64,000 nucleotides of DNA, taken from Phyto melanocephala. Its lineage: Eukaryota; Arthropoda; Insecta; Diptera; Rhinophoridae. The notes beneath the pieces are model-generated. The model saw only the letters and a program-made list of their open reading frames with translations. It had not been told where the DNA came from and did no database searches. This document shows positions 1-10,835 of this stretch, piece after piece. The position numbers and the translations under genes were made by a program. Every line of letters starts with the position of its first letter. Within the stretch, counting starts at the first letter, position 1. The stretch covers positions 15,599,474 through 15,663,473 of the forward strand of contig OW799236.1 in assembly GCA_941918925.1 (NCBI GenBank). The letters run 5' to 3'.

Positions 1-549
1 CTTTTTAAGAGGGTAATTAATTAAAGGTCACAATATTGAAATTTTGAAAAAAAACACAAAAATTTTCGTGATTTTGCCAACATAACATGGTGACCTATTT
101 TTGTTTTTTTTTTCTTTTTCTGCGGAAATATTTTATGCATAATAACAAAAAGTCATAAAACCACATATGAGCCATTAAGATTGTAATTAAAACTTCTTTA
201 ACGATATAATAAAGAGTGAAATAGAATAAACTTATAAATTTGCAAAAAATGTAAATTTATTCAAAAATATATTACAAATTCAAAACATTGAAATATTGGC
301 TCGGTGTTAATAAATTTAATCACTTTTTCCGAAAATCCTCCCATTAAATAATTTATAATTGCTTCCTATAGCGTTTTTGGATGAGGTGATTCAATTACGC
401 TTAAAATCGAGCATGTCAGGTGATACCCATCCTGTGGTCTTCAATTCTTTTTTTTTTTTTTCAAGAGCCTAATACCTTTCCCCTGAGAGCGAAGTTCTGG
501 ACAGTTTTGAGTGGATTTGCCTCCCGCAGTTAAAAATTGATATCATTAT
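1..549. other. AT-rich stretch, no gene seen
   Basis: Homopolymer A and T tracts and mixed AT-rich sequence. I see no convincing coding frame, terminal repeat or RNA gene. The relic that follows on the minus strand ends at about 550. Confidence 0.6.
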
Positions 550-1390
550 TTAAAAATCACTTAAGTGACATGATGCCAAATCATGCCAGAAATATAAAGG
601 CACTTTGTGCTGTTTTAAGAAAGTTAAAAGCCGTTTTTGTAGACATTCCGTAAAATGTGTGTGCCAAAAAGGAAAAACTGCTTAAGTTGACATAAGCAGA
701 AATTGAGATAATCACATTATTACAATTACGGAATTTAAAACTAGCCTCAGACAAATTTTCAACTATTTTTGACAACTTTTCTGGAAGTTATAGCGTAAAA
801 ACCTATTTCCCACATTTTTTCAAAGAATAGCAACTTATAATTTAGCTAAATATAGGGAAGTGAATATGGTCTTTAATTTGTATAGCGCAGAATTCATATA
901 ATAGTGTTTATTTTAAAGGAAATCAATTTTTAAAAATTAACTCAAACTCATTGAATAGTGCTTTCCTAAAAAAAAAACTAAAAAAACCGACATAAGCAGT
1001 TTTTCCTTATTGTCACTGATATATTTCTGTGTTTATCGTGCCTGATGTCACAAATGATTGGCTTCTTTTGCCACAACTTTTTATCTTTTTAAACCGATAT
1101 TGTTTTTGAACATAAAAATCTTGACCTGGAAGTTGTGAAATACCTACCAGCACATAAGTTTCATTATCCATCATACAAGAGGTGTATTTTGTTATAAAAT
1201 TTGGACTCAATTTTTTCACTAGTTTTTTTTTTTTTGCTTTTAAGTTCTTTACCGCATTGCGAACTGGAACTTTCTTAACCCATACGACTTTAACCTAGAA
1301 TAAGCTTTGGCTCTGCGCACAAAAAAATCAGAGCCGTTAACAATACGAGCTGGTTTTTTAAATAACGTTTGAATGCTATGCTTCCCTAAT
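550..1390 (-). pseudogene. Tc1/mariner-group transposase relic, interrupted
   Basis: Two minus-strand pieces form one transposase relic of the IS630-Tc1-mariner superfamily. The upstream piece (about 1390 to 1016) reads MMDNETYVLVGISQLPGQ and later CGKRSQSFVTSGTINTEIY. The downstream piece (660 to 550) resumes with ECLQKRLLTFLKQHK and FWHDLASCH, then stops. In the family this block normally reads as one run (DDETY, QLPGQ, CSCGK, ECLQKR, FWPDLASCH). The first catalytic Asp, normally the D before E in DDETY, is Asn here, so the copy is dead even without the insertion. N-terminal helix-turn-helix and C-terminal parts are missing or unreadable. The pieces are separated by an inverted-repeat element at 661-1015. 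The family call rests on motif recognition without a search. Confidence 0.65.
661..1015. mobile_element. Small inverted-repeat element (MITE-like) inside the Tc1 relic
   Basis: The left end GTGCCAAAAAGGAAAAACTG matches the inverted right end GTGACAATAAGGAAAAACTG over about 20 bp, and the 355-bp segment has no coding capacity. It sits exactly where the surrounding transposase frame breaks, supporting insertion. Just inside the left end, CTGCTTA and TAAGCAG form a local hairpin. A clear target-site duplication is not visible, so superfamily is open. Related CAGTTTTTCYTA motifs recur at about 47748-47810. Confidence 0.6.
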
Positions 1391-2579
1391 TCTAATTTCA
1401 TTAAATTGTAATTATAAATTTTAAATAAATACTATTTTTAAAATGAGTATACCGATAAAGAGGGCTGATGATGAAATCGTTGCTGATTTCGACAATGCAT
1501 TCCACTCGGCTAATATGGGAATAGTTTTTCAATATTCTTTAATGATTACAATTGTATTAAATAAATGTTTTATGAAGTTTTATAATAGCAAAACATGAAC
1601 TTAAGCCATAACAAAAATCATTTATAATATATTATATTATTTTTAAAATAACCTCTTTGAATTTATTAAAACATACGTACAATTATGTTTAGTGGTCTTA
1701 TTACTTATTTCTGTTATTCGGTTTTTTTTATAAATATTGTTTTCTCTTATGACTAAAAATCGTACATACTTTTTTATGGGAAACTTTTTCAATGTGTACA
1801 GAAAATAAACGTTTTTTTTAAATATGAATAGATATTAAAAAAAATACTGGCAACACTGTCTCCATTTTTTTGCCAAGTGACTGCAGGAATTATTTCTAGC
1901 TCATCTTTAAGGTTCACTTAAACGCAACAAAAACAGCCGGTGCCATTGTTTTATGGTCTCTTAGGCTAAATACAAAAAAAAAGATACAAAAGCGAGCCTC
2001 TTGCCTTTATTATTTACTACAAAAATATTTTTAATATTAAGGGAAATATTTTTATGCCACAAAAATGAATAAAACACACAACAAGTGGGACAAGGCGCAG
2101 AGAAGACAAAGACGTATTGTTTTGTAATCATTAATATGCCACTTCTCTATTCTTCAAAATGTTCAGGACATTTTATTTGTTGGTGTTTTATTTGTATCTT
2201 ACGACGTTGCTTGTGGACATCAACTTATGCCCCATACTCCCCTCTTAGAGTCAGTTTTTTTTTTTTCAAATGCTAAAAATGCCAATATTTAATATACATA
2301 TATTTACTTAGAGTGTGTTTGTTTTTGCTTTGCCTTTGTATTAAAATTTTTTTGAATATCATGAAAATAAAGTTGTATTATACTGCTTTTTTTATTATTA
2401 AATTTATTTTCTACTTTTTATGTTTAGCTTTAAGCTTAACATAAAACGCTGTATGTGAAAGACATTTTGACATTAAAATGTTTCAGTTATTTTAAATGTC
2501 ATAAAACAACCATTATGAGCATAATTAGTTAATGTTAATGACATTAGTAAGCTTACAACAGAACCATTAAACAAACAAT
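1391..2579. other. AT-rich stretch, no gene seen
   Basis: Mostly mixed AT-rich sequence. A 63-codon open frame at 2085-2276 has no recognisable motif and ends in a T tract, so I treat it as chance. No terminal repeats or RNA genes noticed. Confidence 0.55.
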
Positions 2580-2944
2580 TAAAATAGAAGGCAACAGAAT
2601 TCAGCTAGAATGGGATTAAAATTCAACGGAAATGGAACGGAATTAAAACTGAATTGGAACGTACCCTAAAATAGATACTGAATTGTTAACCAAAAATAGA
2701 TAACTGTAACTGAACCTACACTGATAATAAATTTGAATTGAACTTGAACTGGAATTGGGTAAAAATGAAAAACTAAAATGAAAGTAAAACAGAACTAAAA
2801 TTCAAGTATAACTAAACGAGAATTAAACACTTAGAACTAAACTAAAAATCTAAATTATTTAACTACTGCATTAAACTACAGAAAGAAAAAACCTAAGTAG
2901 AACGGAACTAAGCACACTTAAACGGGAATTTAAATGGAACTAAA
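2580..2944. repeat. Degenerate AACTAAA-type repeat, left part
   Basis: Loose repetition of GAACTAAAC, GGAATTAAAACTGAA and similar words. The same texture resumes at about 4730-4900 beyond two transposons, so the two parts look like one cryptic repeat tract split by insertions. Similar tracts appear at about 6190-6320, 16130-16290, 18110-18245 (inverted), 28100-28250 and 41880-42010. Confidence 0.45.
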
Positions 2945-4191
2945 CTAAAGCTAGGATCACACGATTGCCACAAATACAGCAATCATACCCAAGTTCTATT
3001 GTGCTGAATTGACGCACAATAATAAAATTGTCCCCATCAAATTCTCTGCGGTCACATGATTGACTCATTTTACATAAATTAAATTGTCGCGAATTGACGC
3101 AAAACGATTAAGTGTCAATAATTGTCGCACTACAATCACACGATTGTTCTAATGCACAGCAACTCTGAGAAACAGCTGTTGTGGTAGATGCCAGATTTTG
3201 TTTTGTTTATATTAGCTTAAATTTTAAAACATTCTGCATTCAATATTTTTCTTACGTAAAGATGATTTGTTCTCTAAAGAAGAAACAAATTGCATCAGCT
3301 TTAATTATCGTGTGTGTATTTGAAGATATAAAAACTGAAAAAATGAATAAAAGAAAAGTTAAAAGAAGTGCGTGGGTCAGAGAGTGGCTCACAAAAAGAA
3401 GCACTGATGGCGCATATGAAAAAACATTGATGGAATTTCGTGAAATAAAAAACCAAAACTTTTTTGTTCAAAAATTTTATTCGGATGAATGATGAAACGT
3501 TTAAGGAATTATTGCAAATAGTGTCACCATATATTAAGAAGCAAGACACATTCCAGAACAAGTACGATTAGCTGTGACACTTCGATTTCTTGCTTCTGGT
3601 GATAGTTATAAAAGTCTTTCGGTCATATTCCGTATTGCTCCTAACACCATATCACGTTTCGTACCAAGTGTTTGTGATGCAATTTATAAAGCATTGAAAG
3701 GTACATACTTAAAGGTATGAGAATTCTTAATACATAAGTATGTATGTATGCTTTTTTAATTGCATCACCTGTTTCTTTTTATATGTACATATGTAGGTAC
3801 CATCCACGCAAGAAGAATGGAATAAAGTAGCATTCAAATTTAACAACCTGTGGAATTTTCCGAATTGCATAGGAGCGGTTGACGGTCTACTTACGAAATG
3901 TTGACCGTAGAATTACACGAAAAAAACTAAATTATTGGCGCGAATTGTCTTATTTGATTGACGCACGAGAACACAATAAATATTGGTGCATTTTTGACAT
4001 TTTTATTGACGTATGGTTACCTATCAACCGTTCACACGATTGCCACACCAGAGTTGCATTTGATTGTGACAAATCAGCACAATATTGTCCTCGATTGACG
4101 TATGGGGCAATAAATTGTGAAATCACACGACTGGCACATAAAATATACCAATAATTGGTGCATTGCGGCAATCGTGTGATCCCACCTTTAG
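2945..4191 (+). mobile_element. PIF/Harbinger transposon, internally deleted
   Basis: The ends are inverted repeats: left GGATCACACGATTGCC (2954-2969), matched at the right by GGCAATCGTGTGATCC (4167-4182), with CTAAAG/CTTTAG outside. Subterminal words such as ATTGACGCAC and CACACGATTG recur inside both ends. It encodes the N-terminal half of a Harbinger nuclease, so the family call is firm. The expected second half of the nuclease and the partner Myb/SANT-type gene are missing, leaving about 1.25 kb. I could not settle a 3-bp target-site duplication because the outermost bases are themselves palindromic. Confidence 0.8.
3262..3905 (+). pseudogene. Harbinger (HARBI1-like) nuclease, N-terminal half
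   Basis: This is the DDE nuclease of a Harbinger transposon, truncated and frameshifted. The start at 3262 begins MICSLKKKQ, and AWVREWLTKRSTDGAYEKTL matches the conserved Trp-Arg-Glu-Trp block of the family. After a frameshift near 3480 comes RMNDETFKELLQIVSPYIKK, and after a second near 3550 comes RLAVTLRFLASGDSYKSLS. A GT-AG intron fits 3715-3796 (82 bp): GGTATGAG donor, ATGTAG acceptor. The second exon reads VPSTQEEWNK and ends in CIGAVDG, the motif holding the first catalytic Asp, then a stop. The remaining two acidic residues and about half the usual 350-400 residues are deleted. Confidence 0.8.
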
Positions 4192-4215
4192 ACTTAAAAA
4201 GAAATTAAATACTAG

Positions 4216-4724
4216 CGACCTTATTCATAACAAAAAGTTAGCACAGTTTATACACTACGTACAACGAGCTGCTAACTAGAATGCCGATTATGCTTTGCAG
4301 CTCGTTGGCACAGAGTTTATTCATAAGAAACTTTTATCCGTCTGCCAACTTTTCATAAATCAACTCTGAAATTGCAAGGAACTCCTCAAAAATGCAACCA
4401 TTTTTTGTATATTATCTCTGATTTTGACATTTTTGGTTTTTTCATCCATTTTTCAAATTGAAAAATAAATTTAAGAAAATAAACGAACATTAAATTTTGT
4501 ATAAAAATGGAAAAACAAGGCAAACGGTCTGTAAATTGGCAACAGGATGAATAGGTAGTTGGTAATATAAAACAACAACACAGAACAGCTGTTTTTCATA
4601 AGTTGACAAACGTTTGGCAGCACGTTAACAAGAGTTTAGCAAATCGTTAGCCAGAGTTTTGCATGTGTGTTATGAATAAACTTTATGCTAAATTTATGCC
4701 AACTTTTTGTTATGAATAAGGCCG
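4216..4724. mobile_element. MITE, Harbinger-like, flanked by TAG
   Basis: The left end reads CGACCTTATTCATAAC and the right end is the inverted copy ending GTTATGAATAAGGCCG, with AAAAAGTTRGC matching further in, about 28 bp in all. TAG occurs directly outside both ends (4213-4215 and 4725-4727), a 3-bp target duplication as expected for PIF/Harbinger. The 509-bp body holds repeated GTTAGCA/GCTAAC-type words near both ends. A short start-like frame at 4507 may be a remnant of the parent's second gene. Confidence 0.75.
4507..4554 (+). pseudogene. Possible start of a Myb/SANT-type transposon gene
   Basis: Sixteen codons starting MEKQGKRSVNWQQDE, then a stop. Harbinger partner proteins often begin with a basic stretch followed by N-W/F-x-x-x-E at the first SANT helix, which this resembles. 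It lies inside a TAG-flanked MITE, so it could be a leftover of the autonomous parent. The stretch is too short to be sure. Confidence 0.3.
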
Positions 4725-4727
4725 TAG

Positions 4728-6439
4728 ATTTATTAAAAGAACTCAAACGATTATTAACAAAGAGCTGATGTAGAACTAAACTTAATTTGTTCTAAAACTA
4801 AACTGCTATAAACTTGAATTAGAACTAAATTAAATCTAAGTAAAAGTTGAAACAAAAATCGAATTGTAACAAAATCAACTCTGCAATTAATAATATTAAA
4901 CAATAAATAAATAAATTGAAACTAGAACTGGAAAAAAAATTACCAAGTTTTGAAGGAAGTTTTACAAAAATTGTAAAATGAAAAAATACATTATAAAAAT
5001 TGCAAAATTATTTTCGTAAGTGAATAGTTAGCCATGTAGAGTTGTTGGAACCGACCAATGGAGATTGTTAAGACGTCAGTCTAATTTGTTTCCTTTTTTC
5101 ATTCCACTTGGGAACGGAGGGCTTTTACAAGAAAATTCCAACCTGGTATATCAGTACATAAAGTTTTAAATTTTAAGAAAATTAATTAATTCTTCTATTT
5201 AGAGAAATAGAATACCCCTTCTAGTTACAGATAAAATTAAATTGAACTTCTTATTAATTAATATTTTGCTAGTTCTTAAAGGCAACTTAAATTGTCCTTG
5301 AAAAAAAATATCGCTTTTACGATAATCCCCACCAATTAATTGAAATACTTTTCAAAGACATTGTCTTTTTATTTATGAACAGTTACCTCTAATTTAACAT
5401 TAAAAGTGTGACACTAAATATCTAATCATGAATTTCTTACTCAAATTGTCATAATAAATGACAATAATTACTGTCATATTGTATTACACATGTCACATGT
5501 GTCTAATGCCCCTCTGCCTGACCCCATTTGAATTTAACTAATGTTTATTAATGTGTACATTTTCAAACCATCATCTCTTCTATTTAAGGTCAGGGCTTCA
5601 TCAAATAGTTGTAATCTTTTAAGAAGTTTCATTTAAGAAAATTGTTTTTTGGTTTTATCAGATTTATTTATTAAATAAACATTTTATGACGAAAACTTAT
5701 AAATAAATTAAAACTTGCAATACAAAAATAAAACAACAAAATTGGCATTTATTTAGTTATAAATATTCAGTTATTTAAATAAATTTAATTTATTATTTAT
5801 AATTTGTGTTGAAATAAAAATTGCTTATTTAACAAAAAAAAAAAATCACAAAATTAAAAAACACAGTGTAAGCAATTGCGGATTTAGGGTTTTCAAATAT
5901 CCGGTATTTGCAACAATTAATTTTATTGGGATTTTCTAAAGAAATTTGTAAGGCAACAAGCGTGACTTAAGAATTATTTGTTGTTAACAAAACTTCAATT
6001 TAAACACAAAAAATTGTTATTGTAAAAAGTAAAGCATATACGAATTCTATTGATCATTAACTAAGAGTTGAGTAGTTCTATTGTTTTTTTATCATACAAT
6101 TCTCACTTCAATTCTCGTTCTGTGAAATTTTTTGTACAGCAAAGAGTATGGTGGCACCATATGACACAAAAACTTTTCATTTCACAGTTTCATGGAACAA
6201 AATTAACCAGAATTTAATTAGAAATAAACTGAACTTTTACTATTTAGAACTTAACTAGTTTCAAAGTAGAACTTAACATAAATATTTAAACTAAAAACGT
6301 ATTGAATTTAAAGTTTACTCAATTGAATTTATAGTTTTATAGCAATTTGTTTAACAGTGTGGCACAGAGTGAGCTATATGACTTTAATTCTTTATAATTT
6401 TTTTATTTATTTTACGAATTTTATTATAGGAGAATAATT
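4728..6439. other. AT-rich stretch with repeat tract, no gene seen
   Basis: The first 170 bases continue the AACTAAA-type repeat tract seen left of 2945. The rest is AT-rich with no recognisable frame or terminal repeats; a short AACTAAAC-rich patch recurs at about 6190-6320. Confidence 0.5.
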
Positions 6440-6908
6440 TTTTTATACCCTTCATCTGTGGTGCACAAGGATATATACATATAGCTTTGTCATTCCGTTT
6501 GTAATTTCTACAATTTTCATTTCCGACCCCATAAAGTGTACATTTTCTGAAAGCTTATGAATAGAGGAGTCGATTAAGTCCTGACCGTCTCTCGTGTGTT
6601 ATATATATATATTGGTTCCTTTAGTTCCTATAAGGAGCATAGGGCCTCATGTCCGTGTGTTGGTTGAAATCAACTTTAAAAAGCAACTATATGTTCCTCA
6701 GATCTGAGTATGGTTTCAATCTTTTGGAAATATCTGGAAATGAATCGCTATTGAAATTCAGCACAATCGCCCTATAACTTTCTGAGATATGAGCAGAAAA
6801 CCACGACCACGACCACCTCGTTTTTTTTCACAATTACAACAACAACATACATATATACTGGTTAGAGTTAACTTGGCATGGAATCCCAGCTGAGCCAAAA
6901 AAAAACAC
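6440..6908 (+). mobile_element. Helitron-like repeat, copy 1, 3' truncated
   Basis: Starts with TTATACCCTTCATCTG and continues through the family's shared blocks: TTTGTCATTCCG, TTTCATTTCCGACCCCATAA, GAGTCGATTAAG, a CCGTCTGTCC-like tract, TTGAAATCAACTTT and ACCACGACCACCTCG. It ends after CCAGCTGAGCC without the terminal hairpin, and the next copy begins 3 bases later. The structure of the complete copies suggests a Helentron-associated (HINE/DINE-1-like) element; that class is inferred, not proven. Confidence 0.65.
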
Positions 6909-6910
6909 TT

Positions 6911-7602
6911 ATTATACCCTTCACACAGTGAAAAAGGGTATATATAGGTTTGTCATTCCGTGTGAAATTTCTACAATTTTCATTTCCGACCCCATAAAGT
7001 ATATATTTTCTGAAAGCTTATGAATAGAGGAGTCGATTAAGCCCTGACCGTCTGTCCGTCTGACCGTCTGTCCGTGTGTATGTTGAAATCAACTTTTTGA
7101 AGCCCCCCGACATAGGTTGGACCCGGGTAAGGTATTAAAATATCAGAAATATTCGGGAGTAGATCGGTATTGAAAATCAGAAACATCGGTACATAAACAA
7201 CTGAGATATGAGCAAAAACCCACGACCACCTCGATTTTCTTTTCATAAAAACAACATTACAACAACAACATACATACATACAAACGTGTATACTGGTTAG
7301 AGAAAACGTGGCATCGAATCCCAGCTGAGGCAAAAAAATTTTTTTTTAAATTTTTTTAAAATTTTTTTTTTATTTTTTTTTTATTTTTTATTTAATATAT
7401 TATATATATTTTTATTATTATTTTTTTTTTATTTTTTTTTTTTTTAATTTTTTTTTAAAATTTTTTTTTTAAATTTTTTTTTTATTTTTTATTTTTTTTT
7501 TGTTTTTTTTAACATACATACGTGAATTTACTGTTATTGCATGACTACACGTTGTGAAGGGTATATAAGATTCGGCACGGCCGAATATAGCGCTTTTACT
7601 TG
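6911..7602 (+). mobile_element. Helitron-like repeat, copy 2, complete
   Basis: Both ends are present. The 5' end has TATACCCTTCACACAGTG, and near the 3' end is the inverted counterpart GTGAAGGGTATA, followed by a perfect hairpin ATTCGGCACGGCCGAAT and then TTTTACTTG. Subterminal inverted repeats with a hairpin just before the 3' end and no coding capacity fit HINE/DINE-1-like Helitron derivatives. A 180-bp run of T with scattered A fills 7326-7515. Open frames on its minus strand are artefacts of the repeat. Confidence 0.7.
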
Positions 7603-8096
7603 TTTTTATATATATTATTTATATTTTTATTATTTTTTATACCCTTCACATAGTGAAAAAGGGTATATATAGGTTTGTCATTCCGTGTGAAATTTCTACA
7701 ATTTTCATTTCCGACCCCATAAAGTATATATTTTCTGAAAGCTTATGAATAGGGGAGTCGATTAAGCTCGGTCCGTCTGTCCATGTGTATGTTGAAATCA
7801 ACTTTTTGAAGCCCCCCGACATCGCTTGAACCCGGGTGAGGTATTAAAATATCAGAAATATTCGGGAGTAGATCGGTATTGAAAATCAGAAACATCGGTA
7901 CATAAACAACTGAGATATGAGCAAAAACCCACGACCACCTCGATTTTTTTTTTCACAAAACCAACATTACAACAACAACATACATACATACAAACGTGTA
8001 TACTGGTTAGAGAAAACGTGGCATCGAATCCCAGCGGAGCCAAAAAATTTTTTTTTAATTTTTTTTTTATTTTTTATTTAATATGTATATTATTTA

Positions 8097-9017
8097 CGGC
8101 CCCTTTCACAAAGTGCGATTATAATTTAACATGAACTTTAACCGTAAGTTAGGCAAAATTGAATTTCACAAAGTACGGTTAGCATATAACCGGCAGAGAT
8201 TAATCAAAAAGTCTCTGTTAAATTTAACCAAAAAATCTTCCGGTTAAAGGCTTTTATTTAAATAAAAATAAACAAGTTAGAGCACTATATTCGGCTGTGC
8301 CGAATCTTTTATACCCACCACCAATTTGATGTTCTTTTATAACACAAAATTTATTATTTTGTTTTTCACAATAATCGCTATGCAATAATATCTTTATACT
8401 AAAATATGTACCACTTTCTTTTTATAACTTCGATATGCTAGTAAATGTTTTCGTAAATTTAGTCTTTCAAAGTGGACGTTAAAGTAGGCGTGTCAATAAA
8501 GTTTCTGCTAATAAATACAACTTAGATATTTCTATATAGTCCTTTATTCTTCCAAAATCTTAATTAATAGAGAAATTATATGAAGTTGAGATAAAGATAA
8601 AAATTTACGTTACAAACGGAATGACAAAATGAATATACCCCCACCATTTTTTTGGTGGCGGTTATAATAAGAATATTATAATAAAATAACTTATAAAAAT
8701 TTATACTTACCAAGAAACTGTATTTAAATTTTTTTAAGTAAAAAATTTATTTTAAATATATGTATATTTTTATTTCATCAAAAAATTGCTAAGAATTTTT
8801 GTATAATATTTTTTGATTCTTTTCTTTCATTCCACTATTTTTCGTAAATAATAAAAACCAGTATTACCATACTTTTTCTATAATGTTAGTGTTAACTAAC
8901 CGAAAGATGGTGAAACGCAAAACACTAACCGTATGTTAAATAGTTTCGGTTAACGATATCGGCGGTTTGTTAATGTTCCTGTTAAATTAATATAATCACA
9001 GATTGTGAAAAGGGCCG
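8097..9017. mobile_element. Harbinger-like MITE inserted in Helitron-like copy 3
   Basis: Left end CGGCCCCTTTCACAAAGTG and right end CACAGATTGTGAAAAGGGCCG are imperfect inverted repeats, with matching ATTATA and TTTAAC further in. TTA lies directly outside both ends (8094-8096, 9018-9020), the target duplication typical of PIF/Harbinger. Inner inverted pairs of the type TTAACCG/CGGTTAA recur in both flanks. A second element sits inside at 8274-8668. Confidence 0.75.
8274..8668 (-). mobile_element. Helitron-like repeat of a divergent subfamily, nested
   Basis: Read on the minus strand it starts with a hairpin of GCCACC and GGTGG, GGGGGTATATTC and TTTGTCATTCCG, and ends with GGTGGGTATAAAAGATTCGG, a hairpin CGGCACAGCCG, then CTAACTTG. 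It shares the end layout of the common family, but its subterminal repeat is GGTGGGTATA, not GTGAAGGGTATA. It is the innermost layer of a three-level nest. Confidence 0.6.
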
Positions 9018-9201
9018 TTATATTTTTATTATTATTTTTTTAATTTTTTTTTTGTTTTAATTTATTATAAATATTTTAATTATTTTTTTATGTACGTATT
9101 TCATATGAGATGAATGGTGATACAAGCAATTGTCATTGCATGACTACACGTTGTGAAGGGTATATAAGATTCGGCACGGCCGAATATAGCACTATTACTT
9201 G

Positions 9202-10329
9202 TTTTGATTAGCTTTGAACAATGATATCATGCAAATATTAACTATTCTCTTTTAATATATTTTCAATAAGTTTTTACCATGATTTGTTTTTTGATTGTTG
9301 GTTTTTAAATATCACTACGTCCGGCAAACGTAGAAGCTAGTTAAAATCGCTTTTGTGCGAAATAATGCGATCGCTGATTATATATATATGTATTATGTAT
9401 ATGCCGCTGATGAACTTGAGCAAATTTAAGTTATCAAAAAATGTATTGCCATTTACCACAATATATAGGGTATTTGTATATCAACTTATTTGCTAATAAA
9501 ACATTTTAGGAATCGCTGTTCTATATTATAAACGAGGTGCATTTAACTAAAGTCATGAAAACACAAATACATACATACATACATACATACATAAGTAATT
9601 TAGCAACTAGCAGACTTCCAATGAGACGATGGTTCAAGTAAAAGTCACTGAACTTAATATTACTAAAATAATAGTCATGAAAAAAAAGAAACAACTAAAA
9701 TTATTAATAAAAAAAAAACGGCGACTGTTTGGCAAAAAAAAAAAAAACAAATACAACAAGTACATGTATTTAAATACGAGTACCAAACACACACTCCAAC
9801 ACCAGGTACATATTACTAACAATTATTTATGATACATAACTCAAGGGGTATTATTTGTTGTCTTTGGTTTCTATACAGGGGGTGTCGTTGTCCAGCCGGT
9901 TAGTGCTGCAACTCGCACAAACCAACAAAAATATTACTTTTGCTTGGTTAACCGGCTTTTTAGTTTTTTTTTCCAACTTTTTTTAGTTTTTTTTACTATT
10001 AAAGCATGTTGGCAGCTCGTTTGAGACAAAAAAAAAAAAAAGACTTTAAGATACAAAAATACATTGCTTTTACACTGTAAATGGTGATTATATTATTCAC
10101 GTTTTCGCATTAATCGTACGTACACACACTCATTCAGTTCATTCATTCACTTACTCTCACTTTTTTTTTTGCAGATTTAAATTAAAAAAAAAGTGCTAAT
10201 AGTGAAAGTAATTGATTTTGTTTTTCAACTTTTCGCTATTTGATTAAGCTGTTGATAAAAAAATATGATAAATTGAATTTGTGAAGTCTTTTAAGAAATT
10301 TAAAATTAATTTTAAAAAAGCTTAGTTCA
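9202..10329. other. AT-rich stretch with a microsatellite, no gene seen
   Basis: Holds an ACAT microsatellite at about 9567-9593 and A and T homopolymers. A 67-codon open frame at 9629-9832 is mainly lysine codons from A tracts and is not credible. Near 9885-9960 a tRNA-like A-box context (TTGTCCAGCCGGTTAGTGC) and an inverted pair AGCCGGTTA/TAACCGGCT are visible, but no tRNA can be folded from it. Confidence 0.5.
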
Positions 10330-10835
10330 TTGCTGTAATGTGTTTACTAAAAAAACTATTTACAAACAGCAAACAGCCAAACCTAAACAAGAGCGGCATT
10401 GCTGTAATGCGTTTACTAAAAAAATTTTGGGTGGGAAAAAATTCATTTAAAAACATCAGAGTTACAGCCAGACCTAAACAAGAGCGGCAAGCGTTTTTGG
10501 GCTGCCAAAAATTCTCATGTTAATACAATTTGTATGAAGCGTATAAAACGAACTAAAATACCGCGGCGGCAACGCTTTGCAATTGGAAAATCCAATTTTA
10601 ACAAGGCGTTGGGTATGAAAGTTGGCTGCAGTACAACTGTTGTTCTTTACTTTTATAATTGTTGAAAAGCAATGCCATTTTAGCTATTTTCACGTTAATC
10701 TAGCGATTTTATTTCTATTAAGTGAATTTTATTATTATTATTATTCATTACACAACGTTGACACTCTTGTTTAGGTTTATCACCTCAGCCTTACCGCTCA
10801 GCGGAATATAACGCAACATCTGCCGCTCAAATAAA
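10330..10835. repeat. Direct and inverted repeat cluster
   Basis: Two imperfect direct copies start at about 10333 and 10402; each carries GCTGTAATGYGTTTACTAAA and later ACCTAAACAAGAGCGGCA. At 10757-10775 the inverted form TCTTGTTTAGGTTT occurs, followed by TCTGCCGCTC at about 10818-10827. The layout suggests a decayed foldback or MITE, but I could not fix ends or a target duplication. Open frames here arise from the repeats. Confidence 0.4.

Larger units (their letters stand above)
7636..9201 (+). mobile_element. Helitron-like repeat, copy 3, split by a MITE
   Basis: The first part (7636-8096) is nearly identical to copy 2. The second (9018-9201) carries the 3' arm GTGAAGGGTATA, hairpin ATTCGGCACGGCCGAAT and TTACTTG. 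The 921 bases between them are a TTA-flanked MITE, so the two parts are one interrupted copy. Copies 1 to 3 lie head to tail within 2.8 kb. Confidence 0.7.

Noticed and set aside
2085..2276. 63-codon cysteine-rich frame
   Set aside because: No signal peptide or domain, and it ends in a T tract.
7037..8043. Minus-strand frames with HVCMYVCCCCN
   Set aside because: They repeat in each Helitron-like copy and arise from ACATACATAC and AACAACAAC words.
9629..9832. 67-codon plus frame and its antisense partner
   Set aside because: Lysine or Phe runs come from A and T tracts; no motif and no neighbouring gene signals.
9885..9960. tRNA gene
   Set aside because: Only an A-box-like context is present; no B box or cloverleaf can be formed.
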